Shown here: positions 9,510-19,538 of the stretch, in pieces | Numbering within the stretch: the first letter of the stretch is position 1 | Layout of the letters: every line of letters starts with the position of its first letter | Assembly (NCBI GenBank): GCA_000277445.1 | Contig: AJWJ01000257.1 | Span: 1-32,374 of the forward strand | DNA length: 32,374 nt | Reading direction: 5' to 3' | Source: Polysphondylium violaceum | Lineage: Eukaryota > Evosea > Eumycetozoa > Dictyosteliales > Dictyosteliaceae | The notes under the pieces: generated by a model | What the model was told of the DNA's origin: nothing | The model's database searches: none | Seen by the model: the letters and a program-made list of their open reading frames with translations, nothing else | Program-made: the position numbers and the translations under genes

Positions 9510-12500
9510 ATGAGTAAATATCAGAAGGGCTCATATTACCAAAAACAGCAATACCAACAACAGCAGCAACAACAACAACAACAACACCATCATCAACAAC
9601 AACAGCAACAACATGGCTCTGTAGCTTCACCTCAACATGTTCAACCTAAACAAGAGCAACATCAACAGCAGCAACCACACCAACAACAGCAACAGCAGCA
9701 ACAACAACAACAACAACAACATCACCATCAGCCACCACCACAGCAATTTCAGATTATAAATCAAAGTCTAACATTTAGTACAAGTGATATAAAGAGATAT
9801 GAAACCTTTGATTCATTATTACTATCGATATCAAATTCAAATTCTAGACAAAGAATAGAATCTATTATTTATTTATCATCATATCTACCAATCAATAGTA
9901 AAGATAATGGTATTGAAATTGTATTGACTATTTATAAACAGCTTTTAGTTGAAACAGATAATAGCATTAAAGTATTATTAATCAAATTACTTGGTGAAAT
10001 TGCTCTTGATCCATTTATAGATTCTTCAAATATCATTAATAAACTATTAAATATTGTAGGTAATAATATTATTTTCAGGATCTATATGATCTATATTAAC
10101 AACAATAACAATATAAATAGTTACACAATAATAATCAAGCAAATAGTAGTAGTAAAAAAGTATTATTAGCTTGTTTAATTAGTTTATCAATTATTATCCC
10201 AACCAAAGGAATAGGGACATTCTCTTTACAACTATCAGTTTCAATTCAAAATTTATTAAATTCCACTAATCCTTTAGTTAGAAAGTAATTATATATCTAT
10301 TAATCAGAGATATAAGTAATAATACTAATAATGGTTACAACATTAATAATTAGACAATGTATAATATTATTAAGCTATTTAAATATTGAAAATGAAGATA
10401 TACAGATTTTAATGATCAACTATTTAAAGGATCCAGATTATAGAGTCAGAGAAGCATCGCTAAAAGGACTATCAACCATTTTTCAAAGAGGTGCAAGTTT
10501 ATCTGTCAATAGATTATATCAATCAATACTATTATTGCTATTGGATCCCTTTGAAAGTGTTAGGGCAGAATGTATAAAGCTGATATGGATATTTGGTAAC
10601 ATCTATCCAAACCACATCGTAGGAGGTAGCAGTAGTGGCGGTGGTAATACCAATGCATCATCTGGAAATGTAAAGATTAGATTGGTAGATGATGTATTTA
10701 AAAAGATTTGTAATGCAGTCAATGATCCAACCGTGGTCGTTAGAAATAGTGCGTGTAAACTGTTGGGCTGCATCAATAATGTGTCGCTAAACTACTTGAT
10801 TCAAACCCTCAGTAAAGAGGTCATGGTGTATGGCAAACACAAGCAATACCAAATAGGTCATAGCAGAATCACTCGTTTACAAAGACAACAGCAACAACAA
10901 CAACAAAAGCAACAACAGCAACTCCAATTGAACCAGCAACAGGGCAGCAACACACCCACCAAAAAAGATGATAAAGATCAATCGACAACGATCACAGTGC
11001 CCGAGGGTGACTTGGATGTTGTTGGATCCGAGTCTCTTAGTCTGCTAGAGTCTGGCGTCATTGGTGCTTTTATCCAAGGTCTCGAAGACGAGTTTTACGA
11101 AGTAAGATCATCGGCCATCGATAGTATGTGCGAGTTGTCTGTGAGAAACAATGAGTTTGCTCAGAAAAACATTGATTTCCTCGTGGATATATTCAACGAT
11201 GAAATCGAATCTGTCAGAATCAACTCGATCAATAGTTTGAGAAAGATTGGCAATACAATATCCATCAAAGAGGACCAGTTGCACATTATTCTCGCAAATC
11301 TAGAGAGCTCAAGTCAAGAGGAAAGAGTGGCACTTCAAAGACTACTGTCTAGCATTAATCTGTTAAATTTTTCTTGTCTCTATGCCACCATTCAAGCACT
11401 GTTGATGAATCTCCAACGATATCCAAACGACATGCACACAATCTTTGAAACCCTGTTATTGATTGGCTCAAAAAATACATTTACCGAATTTATCGTTGAT
11501 GATCTTTTGAAAATTGATCCAAGATTTGCATCCATCGAACCAAATATGGATGATATATTCTATGTTGCCATCATGGTCGTCATACTAAACAGCTCTGTAA
11601 ACGTGTCATTGTTGCCATCATTTTGCTTTCAACATCATTTGTATTTTAAAGATAAATATCCTCAATATTTCCCCCAATCTTTATTACCCTACTCAACTAT
11701 CCCTGCAGATATATCGTCGTCATCATCAATATCATTGTCTACTTTAAATTCAACATCGTCAACATCGTCCACCCAACACTTTTTGGAATCAACTATTCAA
11801 TTACTCTATAAAGATGATTTCTTGACATTGGAACAAAAGCGATTTGGTCAATTTGAATTACTATTAAATGAATGCAAACAAAGTTTGGCTAGAATATCAA
11901 GTATCAGTAAACCTTTACAACCAACCTCTGATTTCTATTCAATGTATATTTTAATACTAAACTTGATATTAAATATAAAGAAATCATTTTCATTTAAAGA
12001 TCACCAACAACAAAGATTACTATCGACAACAACCATTTCAAAACTATCGACCACTTGCTATCAAATGGAAAATAGATTCATTGGCCTGGATATTCATATA
12101 AAATCAATTTTGCTGGAAATCCATATATTTTCTCAAGTTTATTTAATCATTTCCAATAGTTTAAACTCAAATATCAATCTAAGTGTCTCTGATAAATCCT
12201 TTTTTACTTTGATTCAACTATTAAATCAATTCAAGAATTTTAGTAAAGAAAATCAAATTCAAATCTCAAATTCATGTTTAAATTTATTAAAATTATTTAA
12301 TTTAAATATTGAAAATCAAAAAGAAAAAGAAAAAGAGAAAGAACAAGAAGAAGAAGAAAAAGAAGAACAAGAACAAGAACAAGAAAAAGATATTGATAGA
12401 CCATTAAAGAAATTAAAATCAAATATTACTGTTGACAATAATAATTTAATTGATCATTTAATTCAATGGATAAATGATTATTTACCACCAAAATTAATTG

Positions 12501-12934
12501 TAATCAATTTGATAAAGAAAAAGATTGTAGATATTCAACCACCCATTAATGGCGAGAAACCAAACGAAGTAGTAGAAGGTTTTCCATGTAAATTACATAT
12601 TATGGCACAAATTCAAAATATTAGAAATATAAAGAATCTTAGATTTCAAGTGAAATGGATCAACACACAAAATGGAGTTAAGCAAACCCAATTGTTTTCA
12701 ATTCCACCACACTCATTTAGTTCAAGTAAACCTTTATCTTTTTCAATATCGGCAGATTTACAAATCATGTTGAGTAATGCCAAAACTGCTCCCCCTCCAA
12801 ATACAACACGTGGGAATCCTATTCCTAAAATAACGATACCACTAAGAGTAAACATTGTGGAAACCCTTCAACATTTTGATCAAATTTATAAAGTATCTTT
12901 GTGTAAACCAGTAGTCTTTAATATTATTCAATAA
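9510..12934 (+). CDS. ints4: Integrator complex subunit 4 (HEAT repeats)
   Basis: Scaffold of the Integrator cleavage module (with INTS9/INTS11), which cuts snRNA 3' ends and nascent Pol II transcripts in the nucleus. Exons 9510-10055, 10121-10284 and 10354-12934 give about 1,096 aa. The second junction joins VRK to QCIILLSYL cleanly. The first uses the weaker donor GTAGGT and is less certain, but it was the only frame-keeping choice I found. An N-terminal poly-Gln/His region (residues 1-90) precedes HEAT repeats such as DPDYRVREASLKGLSTIF, DPFESVRAECIKLIWIFG and DEFYEVRSSAIDSMCEL, which are typical of INTS4. A Gln insert splits the repeats (nt ~10880-10945) and a Glu/Lys run (nt ~12318-12388) precedes the C-terminal domain. 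The stop is 12932-12934. Confidence 0.88.
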
Positions 12935-12935
12935 A

Positions 12936-13233
12936 ATACCAGTTTATTTGTAAACATTGGACTTTCCACCAAACTTTATCACCCCCAAGCTGGCGTTACC
13001 TTTCATGGTAGCTCAGCATTTCCATTGGCTCTTGTTGATCACTTTCTACCCTTGGTCTAAGAAAATTAAAAACTATCAGTGCCCTTTTGATTCCCCGAAC
13101 TCCAAATGGTTGCATACATCTAAATTTCAATTATCTCTATGCTCCAAAATCTGTACAATATATTAAATTTATGAAACAACACCCACTTGTAGTTCACCAG
13201 GAAAGTATTTTAAGTGTGCTATTTTTGTTTTTC
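12936..13233 (+). pseudogene. Possible decayed coding remnant, family unknown
   Basis: This stretch is less AT-rich than the flanking intergenic DNA and has codon-like texture. One frame reads GVTFHGSSAFPLALVDHFLP before a stop at 13058. An overlapping frame from 13063 reads ALLIPRTPNG and NYLYAPKSVQYIKFMKQHP before a stop at 13234. Neither has a credible start, splice sites or homologue I recognise. It follows the INTS4 stop immediately and could simply be an unusual 3' UTR. The reading is tentative. Confidence 0.3.
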
Positions 13234-13451
13234 TAATCAATTCTTATCTTTGATAGATATTGATAGGTCTAAAGTATGAATGTTTGTTTATCCGAAAATA
13301 AAACACCTGATTTCTATTTTTTTTTTTTTTTTTTTTTTTATTATTAATTTATTAATTTGGTTGAATAGTCATAATAATCGAGGTGTTTAAGTTTTAAAAT
13401 AGGTTATCTTGTTGTATTATAGGATATCAATCATATAAACATAATAATAAT
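13234..13451. other. Thioesterase upstream region
   Basis: AT-rich DNA with a long dT tract near 13316-13339, a typical feature upstream of dictyostelid start codons. It lies about 110 bp before the thioesterase ATG and probably carries its promoter. No further motif is recognised. Confidence 0.4.
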
Positions 13452-14088
13452 ATGGATAAGGTCGAGTTTAAAAAAGGATTAGAGGGACTATTAGACAAAT
13501 GGAGAGATTGTCGTGGTTTTGATTCTATAGTATTGGATAAAATCAAACTCGAAGAAGCAGAGATTGGAAAGTTGGTCTGCTCAATGATAGTTACACCCGA
13601 TATCTGTAATATATATTCGACCCTCCATGGGGGTGCAATGGCGACAGTAGTTGGTAAGTCGTTTAAATATGCTCTCTGTCAATCATACAGACATGATGCT
13701 CACTCTTCCACCTCTCATCAAGTTATCACCCTTTTTGTTTTTATTTTTTCATATGAAAATTCATTTTTAGATTTAAACCTTGATATAATATTTTTTGGAT
13801 TTAGATTTGCAAATACTAATGACATTATAATGTAAAACTCTAGATGTTATTTCATCCTTGGCAGTGTTATCAATGAATAAAGATGCAACATTTAAACCAA
13901 GTGTAAGTGTAGAGATTAGTGTCAATTATGCCTCTGCCGCAAAAATGAATAGTAAAGTATACATTTATTCATCATGTTACAAGGAGGGTAAAAACTTGGC
14001 TTTTACTGAAACCGTCTTGAAAAATGAAAAAGATGAGGTAATTTGCAAAGGGTCTCATACAAAGTTCATCCTCAAGCCAAAATTGTAA
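13452..14088 (+). CDS. Hotdog-fold acyl-CoA thioesterase, ACOT13-like
   Basis: Predicted hydrolase of acyl-CoA thioesters, 148 aa, the normal size for the ACOT13/PaaI-type hotdog family. Exons are 13452-13653 and 13844-14088, with a 190-bp intron (GTAAGT...CTCTAG). The join gives TVV-D-VISSLAVLSM, where Asp68 occupies the position of the catalytic acidic residue in ACOT13. The signature STLHGGAMAT (His59-Gly60-Gly61) lies before it. The second exon matches the family strands: VEISVNYASAAKMNSKVYI, then GKNLAFTETVLKN and ending CKGSHTKFILKPKL, equivalent to the human GRHTKHL end. Unspliced translation runs into intron and loses the catalytic helix, so the intron is well supported. Substrate and compartment are unknown; no targeting signal is evident. 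Confidence 0.9.
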
Positions 14089-15320
14089 ATAAATTGTTTA
14101 AAATAATATGACGTTCATGGCAACATCAACAACAAGGATAAAAATAAATCATCCATATGCGCCCAAAAAAACTTGTCTTTGTGTCCATCTTTAGGTCCTC
14201 TTTTTTATTGGGTATACACAGATTCGACTAAAATTAAACACATTTATTTTGAGAGGACTCGACTAAAACAAAAAAAAAAAAAAAAACAAAGCGGTCTTTT
14301 GAAAAGATTTGAGGTTAATGGGGATTAAAATGAAACAATCCAATCAAATACTGTATTTTGCTGTTAAATTTGGATGAAATCGACTAAACTATATGTGTTG
14401 ATTGTGTAAAATCAATCATTAATTTCAAGATCTACCAATGGCTCAAAGAGAGTTGGCTTTCTCTATGTCTTTTCTCCCTGCTCTATTATTATAATCAAAT
14501 CAAATCAATGAAATAAAAAATAAAATAAAAATACTTTTTGGCGATGGCATCACGATCGTAACAATTTATTTTTTTTTGGTGTGAAAATTGTCGTTTTTTT
14601 TGAAATTTTTCGACTGATTGTAAAAAACGCTATTTTTAACCTCATCTGTGATAATTTACTTAGATACAGTGGTCGCCAAAACTGTGGGGGAAGACCTATG
14701 GTGGGCTTTTGTGAGTGATTGAATAAAAAAAAAAAGTCGTTTCTTTTGTACCACAAACCCCCCTCTAAGGTGGAATTAGTGTGTAATCATTGAAATTTTA
14801 GACTGACTATGAACGAATCAGCTCTCATATATTGTGGGCGGTATTATTAATAACGGTAAGGGCTTTCAGCCCTGTCATTTTTCATTGTGGCCTCCTCAAA
14901 AGATATTTTTTTTTCTTAAAATTTTTTTTTATTTATTTTTTTTTAATTTTTTTTTTTTTTTTCTAAACTAAAGCCCCTTTCCTAAACCCTTTTTCATAAC
15001 CACCCATTTTTTTTTTAACGTAATAAAAATCTAGAATCGTTTATTCATTGACACTCTCCTATCATCTTTTTTTCTTTTTTTTTTTTATTTTTGTAAACAC
15101 CTATTTTTAAAAAAGAGATTATCAGTTGTCACATTACATATATTTTATATATCTTTTTACATTTTTTTTTAATTTACATTTTCCAAAAAAAAAAAAGAAA
15201 TAACAATCTTAAATAGAGATATATAATAGATATATAAGAAAAAAAAAAAAATAGAAAAGAATATTATTTTCAAGTTTAATATTCTTTTTATTATGTATCA
15301 ATAGTTTAAATGCCTTTAAA
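14089..15320. other. Long intergenic region upstream of the GPCR
   Basis: 1.2 kb with no clear gene. The nonamer TCGACTAAA occurs three times (14224, 14259, 14380). The part from about 14640 to 14880 is richer in GC, ending in a small hairpin AGGGCT-TTC-AGCCCT near 14859. From 14900 on, heavy dT/dA tracts resemble a promoter. A short open frame at 14374-14405, ending at a GTAAAA donor, might be a signal-peptide exon for the GPCR (see findings). Confidence 0.5.
14224..14388. promoter_or_regulatory. Three copies of TCGACTAAA
   Basis: The exact nonamer TCGACTAAA occurs at 14224-14232, 14259-14267 and 14380-14388 on the plus strand, between the thioesterase stop and the GPCR start. Three copies of a 9-mer containing a CpG in under 170 bp of AT-rich DNA is unexpected. 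It could be a transcription-factor site array or the remains of a tandem repeat. Function is inferred only. Confidence 0.35.
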
Positions 15321-17435
15321 ATGGCCACCATTTTATCAGGTGATCCATCTGATATGGGGTTCAATTATATGGTAAATCAAGGTAGAATTGAAACAGAAAA
15401 ATATCTTGGTATTGTAGAATCTAAAGCATTTGAAAATGTACCAGAAGATGGCGCAGCACCCATTGTAAAGCAGTTAGTACAAGAAGAATACGATTTTGTC
15501 GTTTGTTCATCACTTGGATTTATCAATGACTGTAAAGAAGCAGCCTCAACAACCAATCGTACTGTTTTTTTGATTAGAGGATCATCCAATCCAACTCTTT
15601 CCTCTGTGTATATTACTTACAACTATGCATCATGTAATTATATAAGTGGTTATTTTGCCGGTTTAGTCACCAAAACCAATATGGTAGGTTTCATTACTGC
15701 CGGTCCACCCACTATCAACATTTCCAATGCAAATGCCTTTTTTGTTGGTGCTAGAAAGTCAAATCCAAAGGTAACAATGCTTTTCTACACTGTTGGTGAA
15801 TGGATCAATTCAGATGTAACTAGAGCTGCCACCAATGATCTTTTGGACAGAGGTTGCGATATTATTGGTACCACTCAAGATGATATGAGTGCTGGAGAAG
15901 AAGTTTTGGCACGTGAAAATACAATTACTCTTGGAACTAATGGTTATCCACAGCGTAAAGTCTTTGGTGAAGGTATTCAATTTTCCTATGTATACAATTG
16001 GACAAAACATTATTCTGCCGCCGCCGAAATGGTGTTCAACAAAACATTTGCCAGTCAAGTCCCTGCCAAATTAAAGTTTTATGGTGATTTTGATACAGGT
16101 TTCATTACACTCGACTATGGTGTATTTGTATCCGATGAAATCAAGGTCAAGGTTGAAAACGAAAGAAATTATTTGGCCTCTATTCCAAGAGCTCAACATC
16201 CATACATTTGTAATGAATACAACAAATATGTCAATATTCCAAATGGTTCCATCACTGGTGACTGTATGACCACAGCATACTTTTTCAGATTGGATCAACC
16301 ATATCCAGGTATGGAATATTTGGGTAAATATGAAATTCAATTGGTCAAGGTTGATTTTGGTAAAAACATTCAATATGGTTTTAGTATTGTTGGCGGTTGT
16401 TGTATTTTTATTTGTCTTTTGGCTGTAATTGGTATTTTGAAATACAAAGACACTCCATCCATTAGATCTGCTTCTCCAATTTTCTTGATCTTTATCATTT
16501 GTGGTGGTATTATTGTCTATGGTGGTATTATTTTATGGGTATCTGGAAATACAACACAAACATGTAATGCTCGTTTCTGGTTGGTTTCTCTTGGTTTCTC
16601 TACTCTTATCGGTAGTTTGGTAGTTAAAAATTTCAGAATTTGGTTAATTTTCGATAATCCAGAGTTGAAGACTGTCAAGATTACTAATTTCCAATTGTTC
16701 CCTTGGGTAGGTGTTGTTGTTGCCATTAATATTCTCTTGATGGCTGTTCTCACTGGCTATGGTGGTTTAAGAAGCACAGACGCTCAAAATATCGACAACA
16801 TTGGCAAATATGAATATATGTCTATTTGCACTATGGATGGACCAGGTCATGCCACTCTTTACACTTTACTTGGCTATTTTGCTGCACTTTTATTGGTTGG
16901 TGTCTTTGTATCATGGAAAATTCGTATTGTAGATATTGAAGAATTTAACGAATCCAAGGCTATTGCAAAGACCCTCTATGCCATCAGTTTCTGTTTGTTT
17001 ATTATTATTCCATTGATGACTTCTCCACAAGATCAAAAGAATCAAACCATTATTTTGGCCGCCGCTGGTCTTTTCATTGTATGCTCTGCTTTGGCTATTC
17101 TCTTTGTACCCAAGTTTTGGAGAATCAAGGTCTATGGTCATGGTGGTAGTAATGAAATGTTTACTCAAAAGAAGAGCTCAAATATTGCTTCAAGCAGAGC
17201 TGAATCTGCAAGTAAGAACTCTGAAGGTAATAGCAGTGGCCAACACAAGCACACTACTCACACCACTCGTCGTGGTTTACAAAACGATTTCACTGATGAC
17301 TCTGAATCCTCAGCTGCTGATGTTCCACCTCCAAAACCATCCCTTCCATCTGGCCCTGTTTTGGCTGAATTTACTGATGATTCTGCTTCAGATACTGATA
17401 ATGATCACGATGATCCAATTGGTGATGATGCCTAG
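15321..17435 (+). CDS. Family 3 (Grl) G-protein-coupled receptor with Bmp-type domain
   Basis: GABA-B/metabotropic-glutamate-like receptor of the dictyostelid Grl group, expected at the plasma membrane; ligand unknown. The frame encodes 704 aa. Residues ~1-345 resemble the periplasmic-binding Bmp (basic membrane lipoprotein) domain: TILSGDPSDMGFNYMVNQGR and YDFVVCSSLGF, with several N-glycosylation sequons. Seven TM helices follow, starting near 352 (YGFSIVGGCCIFICLL) and ending near 600 with the family hallmark LFVPKFWRI. The cytosolic tail is Ser/His/Asp-rich with two repeats of the type FTDDS. The ATG at 15321 gives no signal peptide. An acceptor-like ATCAATAG ends at 15304 and the frame stays open from there (LNAFK before the Met), so an upstream exon is likely missing. 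Confidence 0.85.
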   Translation: MATILSGDPSDMGFNYMVNQGRIETEKYLGIVESKAFENVPEDGAAPIVKQLVQEEYDFVVCSSLGFINDCKEAASTTNRTVFLIRGSSNPTLSSVYITYNYASCNYISGYFAGLVTKTNMVGFITAGPPTINISNANAFFVGARKSNPKVTMLFYTVGEWINSDVTRAATNDLLDRGCDIIGTTQDDMSAGEEVLARENTITLGTNGYPQRKVFGEGIQFSYVYNWTKHYSAAAEMVFNKTFASQVPAKLKFYGDFDTGFITLDYGVFVSDEIKVKVENERNYLASIPRAQHPYICNEYNKYVNIPNGSITGDCMTTAYFFRLDQPYPGMEYLGKYEIQLVKVDFGKNIQYGFSIVGGCCIFICLLAVIGILKYKDTPSIRSASPIFLIFIICGGIIVYGGIILWVSGNTTQTCNARFWLVSLGFSTLIGSLVVKNFRIWLIFDNPELKTVKITNFQLFPWVGVVVAINILLMAVLTGYGGLRSTDAQNIDNIGKYEYMSICTMDGPGHATLYTLLGYFAALLLVGVFVSWKIRIVDIEEFNESKAIAKTLYAISFCLFIIIPLMTSPQDQKNQTIILAAAGLFIVCSALAILFVPKFWRIKVYGHGGSNEMFTQKKSSNIASSRAESASKNSEGNSSGQHKHTTHTTRRGLQNDFTDDSESSAADVPPPKPSLPSGPVLAEFTDDSASDTDNDHDDPIGDDA

Positions 17436-17554
17436 ACAATATAAAACATATTATATAGTATTTGTAAAAAAAAAAAATTAATTATATATCATCCAACAAT
17501 ATATTTGATATATAATTCCTATGTCGACATTAGTAACACTACTTTTTTTATGTA

Positions 17555-17560
17555 AATAAA
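17555..17560 (+). terminator. Likely poly(A) signal for the GPCR gene
   Basis: AATAAA about 120 nt after the GPCR stop, with a second AATAAA close behind, inside the 210-bp gap between this gene and the convergent transporter gene. It rests on motif and spacing only. Confidence 0.4.
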
Positions 17561-17645
17561 GTATTAATAAAATAATAATAATATATTTAAATCAAATCTT
17601 ATGTCTTTTACAAAATTATTACAATAATCATTTATTAAATTTAAA

Positions 17646-19129
17646 TTAATTGTCAATCATTATTTCTTGATCATGTTGATTTCCATCATTATGTTCTTTT
17701 GGTGATGGCTTTTGATAAGAACTAAAAACACCAATAAATGAAAACAAGAATCCAATTATATTTTTAAAAGTCAAGATACTACTATGATGTTCAATTATTT
17801 GACTAGATAAGCATTTTAATAAAATCGATTTAGAATTTCTACTTATTGACATAACCAACAAATTATATTTCTTATTGGAAATAAATGTAGTAAAATCTAA
17901 TTTTTAATTTGTTAGTTTAAAATTAAATATAATTCCTATTTTGATTAACTTATACATACATGTAAAAAACATTATTATTCCACTAAATATTAATATATAA
18001 TAAAATGAATTATCATATACAATGTTTTTAGAGTTAGTGAATAATAGATTATGTTCATAGTACATATAAAATGGAGATAATAAAAATATTGAACATGGTG
18101 CAAAATAATAAATAATTAACATTGGATTCATTTCCAAAAGTTTGGTTGAAAAAAGTCTGTGAGAGTAAATTGAATTTAAAGAAATGAAATTGATAATGAT
18201 AAATGATATTAAAAATTGTTTAAAATGAGCCAAAGGTTCAATTCCGTCAATAATAAAAATACCTGTACCAAACACCAAACATATAATTGAAAAATATATT
18301 CTTTTTTCATATTTAATATCTTTTGTAAAAAAGTGTTGAAAGAGGATCGTTGTAAGCGGTACCATGGATTTAGAGAAATCTATGATTGATTCTGAAAATA
18401 TTACAGACAAAACTATATTGATACAATAGAGACAAGAGAATGGCATCATTATATAGATAATTTCAAATGATTCCAATTTGTTCATATGTCCATAGTTTTG
18501 ATTTGTTGGATTAATTGAATATTTTATACAGATCCAAGATACAATAAATGATATAAATAGTTGAAAAATGACTAATAATATTGTATAATTAAAACTATAG
18601 TATTCTTCTAAATATCTAGATATAATATTATTAATATTTATTCATGGGTATAATTGGTCATCATTGTTTTCTATACATACTGATTAATCAATTGAATTGA
18701 TAAATTGATAAACATCCACAATAATAGTAATTTGTTATTTTGAATACAGTTTTTTATATCTATTTGAGAAATTTGATATTTTGTAAAGTCTATTGCCATA
18801 TTATAGTATTCCAAAATAAATAAGATTATCTTTTTTTTTAAAGTCATTGGTTCATCGGGTAAGAATGATTTTGGTCTATTGTAAAATAAAATAATGGGTT
18901 CATCATTATCGCTAGAATCGGATTCTTCAGAGATAATGATATTGATCTCATCACTGTTGTTGTTGTAGTTATAATCTTGGGGCTGATTGAATTCTTTTTT
19001 ACCATCAGTAGGTATGTCTATGAGTATAGTTGATGCACCATCATAGATTTCATAGTTTGATTCTCTATAGTTTGACGAAAACAAACTGTCATCTCTGTCT
19101 GAATCCTGTTGTTGAGGTGATGATTCCAT
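17646..19129 (-). CDS. TPT/SLC35-family (drug/metabolite superfamily) transporter
   Basis: Multi-pass membrane transporter of 451 aa; the family exchanges nucleotide sugars or phosphorylated sugars in Golgi, ER or plastid membranes. Exons 19129-18681, 18615-17960 and 17896-17646 are joined by 65- and 63-bp introns (GTATGT...CTAG, GTATGT...TTAG), both frame-consistent. The first join recreates the family's opening helix LLLLWMFINLSIQLINQ-YLEEYYSF. Further landmarks are SFEIIYIMMPFSCLYCINIV, FSKSMVPLTTILFQHFF in the region of the conserved substrate-site helix, and a final helix NIIGFLFSFIGVFSSYQ, as in TPT proteins. A ~130-residue acidic, Asn/Ser-rich cytosolic extension precedes TM1, longer than usual. 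The canonical Lys/Arg signature is not clear to me, so substrate is not assigned. Confidence 0.8.
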
Positions 19130-19538
19130 TCTCCTATATTATGTCAATAATAATTGAAATAAAAACCAATACTTTATATCAGACACGATATCTCTAAAAA
19201 GATGGATAATAAATAATATTTAAATTATTATTTTTTTATTGATTTATTCATAGACACACAATGCATTGCTTGGTATGAGTATCAGTATTTTTAAACACCA
19301 CCACCACCACCCAACCCGCACCACACTGAGATTTTCCTGAACTTGCTTTCATTATAAAACCCGAAAAAATAAAATAAATATTTATTCACACACACACAAT
19401 CTGTCTCTTTCAATTATTTGTATAATTTTTATGGAAATTGGTATTTTTTTTTTTTAATTTTTTTTTAATTTTTCCCACGCATTTTTCATACTGCTGATTG
19501 ATGATCATTTTCAGAAAAGTATTGTCCAACAATAGAAG
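19130..19538. promoter_or_regulatory. Bidirectional promoter region, transporter and CstF-77 genes
   Basis: 409 bp between divergent start codons. It contains a CCA/CAC-rich patch near 19298-19312, a CA tract near 19388-19398 and dT runs at 19445-19470. These are plausible promoter components, but no specific factor site is recognised. Confidence 0.45.

Noticed and set aside
9540-9740. Poly-CAA/CAG tract as a separate repeat element
   Set aside because: It encodes the N-terminal Gln/His region of INTS4, a normal dictyostelid feature.
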